DNA from: Epiperipatus broadwayi
Taxonomy: Eukaryota > Onychophora > Udeonychophora > Euonychophora > Peripatidae
Length of the DNA: 64,000 bases
Reading direction: 5' to 3'
Assembly (NCBI GenBank): GCA_028023455.1
Contig: JAQFVV010000001.1
Coordinates: forward strand, 21,442,901-21,506,900
Shown: positions 50,303-60,432 of the stretch, piece after piece
Layout: each line of letters starts with the position of its first letter
Numbering within the stretch: the stretch's first letter is position 1
Notes under the pieces: generated by a model
The model's input: the letters and a program-made list of their open reading frames with translations, nothing else
What the model was told of the DNA's origin: nothing
Database searches by the model: none
Position numbers and translations under genes: made by a program

Positions 50303-52340
50303 TATTCCTAATCTTCAGAAACATTCTAATGAATTTAAATTAGAACTTACAAATCGGTTTCAAGTATTAGTAGATTTTGAACATGATTCAGATTTGAATG
50401 AAATTAATATGAAAATAACTGATACACTTTTAAAAACTGCAACAAAGATAGCTGGTAGAAAAAAGCAGCAATTGACTAATAAAATTTCTACTGAGACTAG
50501 AGAACTTATGAAGAAAAGAAGGAATATGAAGATATGCAAGAATGATGCATTAAAAAGAATTGAATATCTCGAATTTTGTAAAATGGTGCGGAAAAGAGTT
50601 GAAAATGATATAAGAAAGTATAACTGTGAACTAGCAAGAAAAGCTGTAGAAGAAAATAAAAGTCTTAAGAATGTAAAACAACATTTTGGTATTGGTAGGA
50701 AATTTATATCTGCAATAAGGAAAAAAGATGGAATTATTACTAAAAAGAGAAATGACATTATGAAATTGGTAGAAGATTTTTATCAAGAATTATATAGTAA
50801 TAAAGAACAAGTACCTCCTATATCTATTACTTCTTCCGAATTGCCCAGAATTTTAAATGAAGAAGTGAGAAATGCAATTAAATGTATGAAAAAAGGAAAG
50901 GCTCCAGGTAATGATGGAATTATAATTGATATATTAAAAGAAGCAGGTGAAGAAACAGAAAAAATATTAGCAAAGTTATATACCAAATGTCTAAATGATA
51001 AAGATGTACCGGATGATTGAAAGAATGCAGTAATAATATTAATATTTAAAAAAGGTGATAAAGAAGATATTAGAAATTACAGACCTATCAGCCTTTTATC
51101 AGTTTTATATAAAATTTTTACCAAGATAATTACAACTCGTCTACAGAGAACCTTGGATTTTCACCAACCAAGAGAACAAGCTGGATTTAAAAGTGGTTTT
51201 AGTACAGTAGATCATATTCAAGTATTGAGAGAAGTTATAGAAAGGACAAATGAATATGAGTTGTCATTATGTTTTGGATTTGTAGATTATGAAAAGGCAT
51301 TTGATTCTATAAACATTTCTTCAGTGATTAAAGCATTGGATCATCAAGGTATAGATCCAGGATATTGTCATATTTTAAAGAATATTTATAAAAATGCAAC
51401 AGCAACAATTAGATTACATAATGATACTGGGAAAGTCAACATGGAAAAAGGTGTAAGACAAGGTGACTCCATATCTCTAAAACTTTTTACAGCAGTGCTG
51501 CAAGAAGTATTTTGTGGATTAAAATGGGAAACTAAAGGAGTGAAAGTAAATGGAGATTATTTAAGTCATTTAGATTTCACAGATGATGTAGTTGTTTTTG
51601 CAAATAATGCTTCTGAGCTGCAGGAAATGTTGCAGGAGTTATCAAATGAAAGTAGGAAAGTAGGACTAAAGATAAATGTTAAAAAGACTAAAGTAATGTT
51701 TAATCGATTTGCTCAAAATATGAAATTAAAGATTGATTATGATGAATTAGAAGAAGTTAAGAGTTACAAATACCTTGGTCAGATTATTAATACAGATGGA
51801 AACATAATAGAGGAAATTAATCATAGAATTAAACTTGGTTGGAGTGCTTTTGGTAGAAATAACTTGATATTAAAAGGAAATATGCCTATGTGTTTAAAAA
51901 GAAAGGTTTTTAACAAATGTGTTTTACCAGTTCTTACTTATGGATCTGAGACTTGGACACTTAATAGAAGATCAATACAGAGACTTCAGACCACTCAAAG
52001 AAGTATGGAGAGATGTATGTTGGGAGTAACAAGAAGAGATCGAAAACGCAATGTATGGGTAAGAGAACAAACAGGTGTTACTGACCTCATTGAAAAAATT
52101 AAAAGATTGAAGTGGAGTTGGGCTGGACATATTGCTAGAAGAGATGATAATAGATGGACAATTGAAATTTTAAACTGGATTCCAAGAGATTGTAAAAGAC
52201 CCAGAAGGAGACCACATGTAAGATGGATGGATGAAATAAGAAAATGTGTAGGGGTGATGTGGAGAAGAGAAGCTAAAGATTGGAGAAGATGGATTAAACT
52301 TGGAGAGACCTTCATCCTGCAGTGGATTGATAATGGTTGA
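50303..52340 (+). pseudogene. RTE reverse transcriptase domain (C-terminal part of broken ORF)
   Basis: Continues the endonuclease ORF in another frame. It is open to a single TGA at 51018-51020, where DVPDD is followed by KNAV and a Trp codon (TGG) is expected, then open to 52340. RT motifs after the stop, numbered from 51153: FVDYEKAFDS with Asp 45, GVRQGDSIS at 100-107, and the catalytic FTDD at 142-145 (most RTEs have FADD; the two Asp are kept). The C-terminal domain ends in a basic, Trp-rich stretch (RWMDEIRK, DWRRWIKLGE) usual for RTE. The usual Pro after GDSIS is replaced by Leu. Apart from the frameshift and the stop it looks functional, so inactivation is recent. Confidence 0.88.
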
Positions 52341-52350
52341 TAATGATGAT

Positions 52351-53989
52351 GATGATGATATAATAGCCATATTTTACTTCTTTATACTATTTGGGCTAAC
52401 AACATCAAATTTCAAAAAACCTTAAGGTTTTGAACCCCAGTCAACTTAGCTATATAGTTATATAGATGTGATTCCAGGACAGTTTCCATATATTTTAGAG
52501 ATGTCAGTTTCATGCCCACTATAGGCCTCCTCTATCCTTTGGCTAAAATGGTTAATACAAATAATAATATCACAAACTTTATTAAATATTTACTCATATA
52601 TTTTCAAAAACAATTCTCTTTATCCCAACTCTATAACCATCTGTTGTAAGCTTGAACAATTAATGGATACTAGGTAATATGAAGATCAAATCCAGAAACT
52701 AGTATGGAGATGGGAATATTATAGTATTATATTTTCTGGTATTCATTGATTGCTGAAATTTTCAATATATAATTCTAAAGTACGATGAAGAGATATACTA
52801 TTGAAAGCTTATAAGAAAGTCATGTGTCATTGTTGCTAATATTAATCTTTCTGGTTGAAAATAATAGAGATCTACATTTGGCATAAAACTGAGGTCTCTA
52901 AGGCATATAAAAAATTACTTGATATCAGATTTATCCTTAAGATTTTTCAAATTTGAAGCTATTCACTTAAATAATATAAGGAAATAAACAGTGGCTTCTA
53001 GATACATAAATATATCAATGCAAGATTTGAACTTTACATCTCATTGATGAAGACAAAATCCAGACACAGATCTGTGAATGTGGATATTATAGCATTATGG
53101 TCTCTGATATCCATTATTTATCTAAGCCTACAGAAGTTAATTCTAAACAGAAAAACACAAAATTTATATTGAATTCCATACTATCAATTAATGATAATGG
53201 ATTTTTAATTCAGCAGAACTTTTTTATGCTACTAGGCAACAGAAGTAAACTGTAAAATAGATGAAAATGAAACTCTTTTTAAGTGGTGTCTAAATTCTTA
53301 TATAAGCATAGAGAATAAACCCTGATAACAGTAGGTGCAAAATTTGATTCAGCTGAGGTATTATTAGAGCTTGAAGTTGTGTTTACTTTCTATTCTCAAC
53401 ATTTTCTTTTACAGTGAATGTTTTTTTCTGAAATGTCAAATATAATGTACAATTAACTATTTATATAAACATATTATTCATAAAATAACAAATGCTTATA
53501 TAGTTGAAAACATTAAAAAACTTAAATAATAATAAAGATTGTAGATTGAAATTGTGATGTGAGTTAGAAATATAAAGAGTAAGAGTGAGTAAAATCTGGA
53601 GATCTTTATTAAAATAAATAGCACATTTTTTGGAAAGCTATTACACAACACAATATAAAGTTATGAAAATAAAACATTAAAATTTTGACAATTTCACAAG
53701 AGGTAGTTTCAACTGAAAATAAGGTCCATGACAGATACAATGGATAAAAAGCTTTTTTAATTGGGTAAACTGATGTTTGTCAAACTAATTTGATACTAAA
53801 GTGATAAAAATTTCAAAGAATGTGAACAAACTGAGTAGATTCATTACTGGACAATCTCTAGTCTAATGAATGACTAATAAAAATTATTAATAGGTTAGAG
53901 TATAGTTTAAAAGGTGTATTGATAAATGTTGAAAGGTAGGTTAAAATATAATAAAAGCAGAAAATGACTTTAATGGAAGATGAAATTTG
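52351..53989. other. AT-rich DNA with decayed foldback-family pieces
   Basis: Two relics of the hammerhead-foldback family are visible: 52640-52760 (TCCAGAAACTAGTATGGAGA, then TATTCATTGATTGCT) and 53025-53120 (CTCATTGATGAAGAC, AATCCAGACAC, then ATATCCATT). Both have lost core residues. No genes were seen. Confidence 0.4.
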
Positions 53990-54315
53990 TCTAAAAGTAA
54001 TAAATCATAATATATGGGTAAGAGAACAAATAGGTGTTACTGACCTCATTGAAAAAATTAAAAGACAGAAGTGGAGTTGGATTGGGCATATTGCTAGAAG
54101 AGATGATAATAGATGACAACTGAAATCTTAAACTGGATTCCAAGAGATTGTAAAAGATTCAGAAAGAGACCATATGTGAGAAGGATGGATGAAATAAGAA
54201 AGTGGGCAGGGGTAATGTGGAGAAAAGAGGCTAAAGATCAGAGAAGATGTATTGAACTTGGAGAGATCTTCATCCTATAGTGGATTGATAATGGTTGTTG
54301 ATGATGATGAGTAAA
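53990..54315 (+). pseudogene. RTE 3'-end fragment
   Basis: Matches the last 300 bp of the RTE at 52.0-52.35 kb: ATATGGGTAAGAGAACAAAT, then GTGTTACTGACCTCATTG, to GGATTGATAATGGTTG and a (TGA)n tail at 54301-54312. It encodes the basic C-terminal domain with several frame breaks. It is a typical 5'-truncated insertion of the same subfamily, older than the full copy. Confidence 0.85.
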
Positions 54316-54364
54316 TGGTGAAATATCTAAATTTATGAGGAATATTTTTTTCTCTTAGCCCAGT

Positions 54365-55109
54365 CATGCTGCCTACAGTAAGTTTGAGTAATTAATAGAC
54401 ATTAGATTATAGTGCTCAATAAATCTCTATCAAATACAGTTCAGATCAGTTTTTAGTTTATGGCTTTTATCAATGAGAAGCTTATATTCTGGAAGTAATG
54501 CATTTGAATTTTTGGAACTATTGCAACTTTACTGCAGAAATCACCTTATATTCCTTTTTTTACTATCAAACTATCATCCCAAATTTAAAAAACATCTTAA
54601 TGTTTTGAATTAAATTAATTTGCTTATATAATTGTATAAATATAATACCAGTTCAATATTTATGTATTATAGTATTTTTAATTTTTTATAACTATAAGCA
54701 TTCTTGTCGTCTAATTAGAACTAAAACATTGCATGATTTTATCTTGCATAATACTTTCTACTAGCAAAATTATCTTTTTGTATTCAATCTAATATAAGCT
54801 TAAATAATCAATGGATTGTATATGGAAGTGTGAAATATGTCTCTATGCAGTGCTATCTTATCCATATATCTAAAACAGGTAATTTTAAATTTGGACTGAA
54901 AGCATGATAATGAAACAAAGAGTTAAAAAGATAATTGTAGGAGAGAAATATATTAAACCTAAAAAAAATCAAAGTACACTACTTCTAGATCTGATGCTTT
55001 TTGATTGTGAACCTACAGGCTAAAAACTAGTCTGGAGATATGATAGCATTAGATAGGAATTTATTAGGCATTACTAACAAGCACCGATTGATTATTTAAA
55101 TCTATGCCA
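54365..55109. repeat. Decayed hammerhead-foldback family fragments
   Basis: At 54370-54500 a minus-strand relic (CTCATTGATAAAAGCC) keeps the outline of the ribozyme-like core. At 55010-55110 a plus-strand relic keeps GGCTAAAAACTAGTCTGGAG, GCATTAGATAGG and CACCGATTGATTA. Both are strongly diverged. Confidence 0.5.
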
Positions 55110-56455
55110 GGTCAGTTATGAGAAGAGCAGTGCAAAACAGCATTCTAGAAAAAAACCAAAAGGTTGCAAGTGCTTTATCACTCCTGGGTAAGGCAGTACT
55201 GATTAACATGTTGGTGCTTCCATGAATTAATTACTCAGTCTGTACTGGCATCTTGTGGAAGAAGAAAACAGTAACCATCAGTTTAGCCAAGATGCAGAGA
55301 CCAAAAGACCTGAACAGGCTTGGGTTTCATGATCTTAACACCTTCTTCATTCAGAAATCCCTATAAATGCTTAAGGCAATGAATCCAAGATTGCCAGTGG
55401 ACTCAGTACAGGATGAGATTGAACCTTCTGACATGCCACCACCCATACAAAATAAGTGAGCCATGGAGCTGCTAGCATATGCCAACAAATTCTTCAAAGT
55501 TACTACATAAATTGACAACACTAACACTTACTAGCAAGTTTACAAATACATGCATGCAAAAATTACTGAATTAACTACTGAGCTTGATTTATCTATCAAA
55601 TTACCAAAATTTTGCTACTTGGAAGCCAAACATATTGACTTTATCATAAAATTTAATTTAAAAGCCTTGCCAACCAATCATTTTTTGGTAAATCATAGAA
55701 ATTTCTCAAAAATAGAATCACTATGTAGCTTATGTAAAGTGGCAGATGAAACTATTAAACATTTTTTTACTGCTTGCCCATTTTTGAGTCCTGCTAGACA
55801 AAATATCATAACCAGAGTACTGCTAGCTAACATGAAAATTCTAAGAATCAGGGATGCTATAAAGAGTGGTGTCTTTGCTGCAATTAGAATGAAAATGTTC
55901 CTGCTTCATGTCATGTGGTTAATGAGGAATTCATTCATTTTTAAATGAGAAAATAAGAACCATGGTAGGTGTGTAAAAAAATTATTCGAAGGACTATGTT
56001 TAGAAATCACTTGTTAATGCTGAAAAAGCTCTTTTGGGGACACTTGGGGCAACTTAGGCCACTAGATGAAGAGCCAATCCTCAGGCATGCTAATTAAAAA
56101 TTAATTCAAGAACAAAAAATGATTCAGTTAGATGGAGAATGACAAATGATCACTGTCAATCAAAATATGGATGCACAATGATCACTGGCTAAGTCACTAA
56201 ATGAAGAGCCAGTTGTTCTGATATAAAACTAGTACACAATAATTATAGACTAAGTTTGAACGATGAGCTTTTTGCTCTGATCATGAAATTAATTTGTCAT
56301 AATAATAACTAATGTATCAAATGGGTATATTTTATAATTTGGAAAATTATTTACTAATGTTGTTGTAATATGTGTAAAAAATCCAAACAAATGTATACCA
56401 ACAAGATTTATATTGTAATTGTATGTGTTTTTTCCTTAATAAAAAAAAAAGAGAA
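55110..56455 (+). pseudogene. L1-like element, 5'-truncated fragment with ORF2 C-terminus and poly(A)
   Basis: Aligned with copy 2 from the thumb region onward: LWKKKTVTISLAKMQRP against LWSRKVVAISMAKLCQP, and MPPPIQNK against KPPPKKL. The open piece 55550-55948 (132 residues) contains LCSLCKVADETIKHFFTACP, an intact C2HC zinc-binding motif, and ends HVMWLMRNSFIFK then stop. The 3' UTR ends in AATAAAAAAAAAA at about 56440-56452, so this subfamily has a poly(A)-like tail rather than (AAT)n. Stops occur before 55550. Confidence 0.7.
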
Positions 56456-56639
56456 AGATTTTTTTTCTGAAAAGCATTCTGATAACTGGAGTTTTAGGGT
56501 GATTTGTTGGTTTTGTACTCCAAAATTATGATTTAATCAGAGATGAATTTGTTGCAAATTTGCCTGTAGTAAGCAGCTTTCCAAGAATAACATAAATAGA
56601 ATGACTTAAGTTTTTAAAAAAATTGAATGAAATATCTTA

Positions 56640-57110
56640 AAATATTAAAGAAATGATAATAAACTTTGACAGAAATACTTTGCTAGCAGAAAATCACCAC
56701 ATTAAAGATTTAAAATGAGAGATCCAATTATTTTTAAATACTGCCTAAATCTTTCAGTTATTTTATTAAAATAGCTTATCCAAATCAAAGCAATATGTTA
56801 ATCAGTATTTATTCATATTATTTTTTTGTACTTGCCTAAGAACAAAATTAATGAGTGTGGTGCTTCTTAATAAAAGTACGTTGAGTACCCCAAAAATATC
56901 GAAGAAATGATAAGTTTTGATAAAAAGATTTTGTCAGCAGAAACTTACCACATTTAAAGATTTAAAATGAGAGATTGACTTATTTTCAAATATTGCCCAA
57001 GCCTTTTCGTTAATTCATTAAACCAACATATATATTCATGTTACTATTTTGCAATTGCCTGATAATAAAAAATATGTCTATAATATTTCTTAATAAAACT
57101 ATATTGAGTT
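56640..57110 (+). repeat. Direct duplication, period about 250 bp
   Basis: AGAAATGATAA, then AGCAGAAA, then ACATTTAAAGATTTAAAATG/ACATTAAAGATTTAAAATGA and GAGAGAT recur in the same order at 56648-56740 and 56902-57000, continuing to TTCTTAATAAAA (56868 and 57089). Diverged, so old. Not related to the other repeats seen. Confidence 0.65.
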
Positions 57111-57740
57111 TTTAGTAACATGATCTATTCAATAAAATTCTTAAAATATATTTGCCATAAGAGATAATATTTTACGATAATTATTGGAATTTTTTATATA
57201 CTTTTTTATTTTTGAAATTGGAAAAAAAATAATACTTTTATTAGGAAGCACAATTTTGTAAATTCCATATGTTCATAATTGGAAAATATATATATTTCTA
57301 TTAGGAGACCTCATTATCTAAATCTATACATAATTATACAAGTTCAAATATTCATAAATGAAATTTTATTAATTTTGAAATATTTTAAAATTTTAGATAT
57401 TTCATCAGATCATATATAAGTAATATTTACTAAGGCTGTAACCTCAAAAATATGCAAGTAAAAATGCGATAGTAGGGACCTCTACAGGTCTTAAACACAA
57501 GCAAGTGAATTAAAAAGAAGAATCAAAAAATCTTTGATGACAAAATTTTTTGAATATGAGGCCATCAATCTTATGAAGACATTCTTTCATCACATGATCA
57601 CTATCTCTTATACCAGCACATAATTGCTATTAAACAAGGCAAAACTCTCCATACAGTAATGCTACTCTACCAATCAGAGTAATCAATGGATGCCAGAAGG
57701 CTTGTGCATAAAATCCCTATCTAGTACCTACTCATCCAAT

Positions 57741-57784
57741 ATCCCCAGACTAGTTTCTGGCTTGTGGCCTTCATCAGTGAGGAC
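57741..57784 (-). ncRNA. Hammerhead ribozyme-like motif (type I), best copy
   Basis: Minus strand: GTCCTCA (stem I 3' strand), CTGATGA core, A, stem II GGC-CACAA-GCC, A, GAAA with C-TA-G minimal stem III, triplet GUC, then TGGGGAT (stem I 5' strand). Stem I pairs over seven positions (five Watson-Crick, two G-U). Every invariant hammerhead core position is present. The A-A mismatch at the base of stem II is the only departure. Confidence 0.6.
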
Positions 57785-58366
57785 CCTTGAATTTGAGGGC
57801 ACTGCACCTAGATCTTAGAATCTAATGCAACCCTCCAGCAGCCACCTTTTATCTCTACTTAACTACAAAACTATAAGAATGAAATTGAAAACACAATAAT
57901 ATTTTCAATCTAAGCTCAATAGCTTCTATAGTCATATGGTTCTGAACTCAGTTAAGCACTCATACATTTTGCTGTTTTTGGCTCTTTAACAACCATAGCC
58001 ACTACTATCCTATTAAGCAGGATTGGTGCTAAACCACTATACATCACATGATCACTATCTCTTATACTAGCACATAATTGTTATTAAACAAGGCAAAACT
58101 CTCTATATAGCAGTGTCACCAATGTGCTAACCAGAATAATCAATGGATGCCAGAAGGCTTGTGTATAAAATCCCTATCTAGTGCCTACTCATCCAATATC
58201 CCTGACAGAGAATTTTGCCTTGTTTAATAACAATTATATGTTAATATAAGAGATAGTGATCATGTGATGTTTAGTGGTTTAACACCAATCCTGCCCAACA
58301 AGAGTAATCAATGGATGCCAGAAGGCTTGTGCATAAAATTCCTATCTAATGCCTACTCATCCAATA

Positions 58367-58408
58367 TCCCCAGACTAGTTTCTGGCTTGTGGCCTTCATC
58401 AGTGAAAA
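58367..58408 (-). ncRNA. Hammerhead ribozyme-like motif
   Basis: Same layout and same core as the 57741 copy (CTGATGA, GAAAC, TA, GTC). Stem I is TTTTCA against TGGGGA, six positions held by three G-U pairs, so weaker. Confidence 0.5.
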
Positions 58409-58778
58409 GCTTTGGATCTGAGAGCGCTGGACCTAGATCTTAGGATCTAATGCAACCCTCCAGAAACCAACTTTTATCTCTACTTAACTATAAAGCTATG
58501 AGAATAAAATTTAAAACACAAAAATATTTTCAATCTAAGCTCACTGCCTAATAGGATAGTGGAGGCTATGGTTTGTTAAAGAGCCAAAGACACCAAAATG
58601 TATGGGTGCTGAACTGAGTTTAGACCCATATGACTATATAATCTATTGAACTTAGATTGGAAATATTATTGTGTTTTCAATTTTATTCTCATAGTTTATA
58701 GTTAACTAGAGATAAAAGGTGGCTGCTGGAGTTGCATTAGATCATAAGATCTAGATGCAGTGTTCTCAGATCCAAAGC

Positions 58779-58820
58779 TCCTCACTGACGAAGGCCACAA
58801 ACCAGAAACTAGTCTGGGAA
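58779..58820 (+). ncRNA. Hammerhead ribozyme-like motif, weakened stems
   Basis: Core CTGACGA and GAAAC-TA-GTC are intact. Stem II is reduced (GGC against ACC). Stem I (TCCTCA against TGGGAA) has one A-C mismatch. It lies in the opposite arm of the palindrome from the 58367 copy. Confidence 0.45.
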
Positions 58821-58935
58821 TATTGGATAAGTGGGCACTAGATAGGGATTTTATGCATAAGCCTTTTGGCATCCATTGATTACTCTGGTTGGCACAGGGT
58901 GGCACTACTGTATGGAGAGTTTTGCCTTGTTTTGT

Positions 58936-60065
58936 ATATTCTTTCATGTTAAAAGAGGTTGGTTTTTAAATTGAATGATGGGAAGACTATTTTGTTTTGT
59001 ATATAAATGTTATATATTTAGTTGAATTTTGTTTGAAAAGGTCTATTTGTTAATAGATGAAACTGTGGAATAATTTTAATAAAAATTTTGTTTTTAGTTA
59101 GTATTGTAATGTTATATGAACTTCTATTTTATTTTATATATACTTGTGATTTGTATGTGTGTTATGAAAAGTAGTCATCTTGATTACTTATCATTATTCA
59201 AATGCTATTCAAAAAATCCTATCATTAGTACAAAATATTATCACCAGATAACAGATTACATGATTAATAATATTTTTATGTTATTATTTAGATCCATATT
59301 CTTTGCAGCTTTTATCTATTAATTATACTTAACCTTTACTGCTTTGTTGAATTTTTATTTTTAAATCTCTGCATTGCTTATGAAGTTTTACATTTTATTT
59401 TATTATCTAAAAAAAACAGATAAATGCATGTTTCCTTTAATAAATTCATCAATGATATTATTAGTGAAACAATCAGAGTTTTTTTTTATATTACTAAATA
59501 TTTTTAATACTTCCTTTAAGAGAATTTCATGCGTTAATATGGTGCCAAGATTAAAAATCCAAATTAATAATTTTAGTACAGTAGCTGCTTTCAAAGAATG
59601 AACATTAAATTTCCAAGGAATATGTTTGGAATAAGATCTATCTTTTAATGTGCCTAACATGTATTAATATTTTCACATTCTGATTCCTAATAATAGAATA
59701 ATTAATAGAATATGATCTTTTTTGAAGATTCAAAAATTTGATATCAATGGACCATTCAAATTTATATAAAATAAACACCATTATTTAGGAGTATCCAAAA
59801 AAATTCAGTTTTTAAAACTGTTGATGCAATAATATTATCTAATAATGAATAAAGATTTTCTTTTATTGAAACTCTCTAAAGTATAATGTTAAAGCACAGA
59901 GGTATTGATAATCATGCACAAGTGCCTTTATATAAACAAGGTTTAATGTTAATAGTCTTACTGATACATCTGGAATTTCAAGATAATTTATTATTATACA
60001 ATCTTCTTTCCCTGAATGATCTGACCACCCAAAAAATAAACTTCTAGTAATATCTCTCTTTAATT
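58936..60065. other. AT-rich DNA, nothing recognised
   Basis: Open frames near 59116-59660 on both strands have no motif and overlap one another. No RNA or repeat signal was seen. Confidence 0.35.
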
Positions 60066-60432
60066 AAACACTTATAAAACAGGCAAAACTTACTAAATGT
60101 ATTGCCACACACAGCGAGCTAGAGTAATCAATGAATGCCAGAAGGCTTGTGAATAAAATCCCTATCTAATGCCTACTCATCCAATATTCCCAGACTAGTT
60201 TCTGGCTTGTGGCCTTCATCAGTGAGAAGCCTTGGGTCTGAGAGCACTGCACCTAGATCTTAGGATCTAATGCAACCCTCCAGCAGTCACCTTTTATCTC
60301 CACTTAATGACAAAACTATGAGTCTTAAATTGAAGACACCTTAATATCTTTAATCCAAGCCCATCAGCTTATATAGTCATATGCAGCTATACACAAGCAT
60401 AAGAAGTGGTGGTCATGTGATGTTTAATCAAA
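60066..60432. repeat. Hammerhead-foldback family copy, minus orientation
   Basis: Runs from AAACAGGCAAAACTTACTA through GTAATCAATGAATGCC, the minus-strand ribozyme-like motif, the conserved block CTAGATCTTAGGATCTAATG and AGTGGTGGTCATGTGATG. The right end inverts the family end motif. It is close to the 45.4-kb subfamily at its termini. Confidence 0.8.
60187..60228 (-). ncRNA. Hammerhead ribozyme-like motif with compensatory stem I change
   Basis: Minus strand: TTCTCA, CTGATGA, A, GGC-CACAA-GCC, A, GAAA, C-TA-G, triplet GUC, TGGGAA. Relative to the 57741 copy, stem I position 1.5/2.5 is A-U instead of G-C, and six positions still pair. Core intact. Confidence 0.6.

Larger units (their letters stand above)
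49070..52350 (+). mobile_element. RTE-type non-LTR retrotransposon, nearly intact
   Basis: Full-length element: the 5' end (TTAACTGAAAGGAGACCC at about 49082) is shared with the minus-strand copy at 18.4 kb. It has a leader, an endonuclease-RT open reading frame broken only twice, and a short (TGA)n tail (52327-52350), as typical of RTE elements. It is the youngest RTE in the window. The protein belongs to the group often mis-annotated as craniofacial development protein 2-like. A 3' fragment with the same tail type lies at 54.0-54.3 kb. Confidence 0.9.
57590..58935. repeat. Compound hammerhead-foldback cluster
   Basis: At least three units in alternating orientation. Unit 1 (57590-58040) begins CATCACATGATCACTATCTC and carries a minus-strand ribozyme-like motif. 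Unit 2 (58042-58292) is itself a foldback: its left flank CATCACATGATCACTATCTC returns inverted as GAGATAGTGATCATGTGATG, and its core has been deleted (CCAATATCCCTGACAGAG). Unit 3 (58293-58935) is a long imperfect palindrome centred near 58592, with one ribozyme-like motif in each arm (minus at 58367, plus at 58779). It ends GGAGAGTTTTGCCTTG. No protein coding is present; the 81-residue minus frame at 58702-58947 is incidental. Confidence 0.85.
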
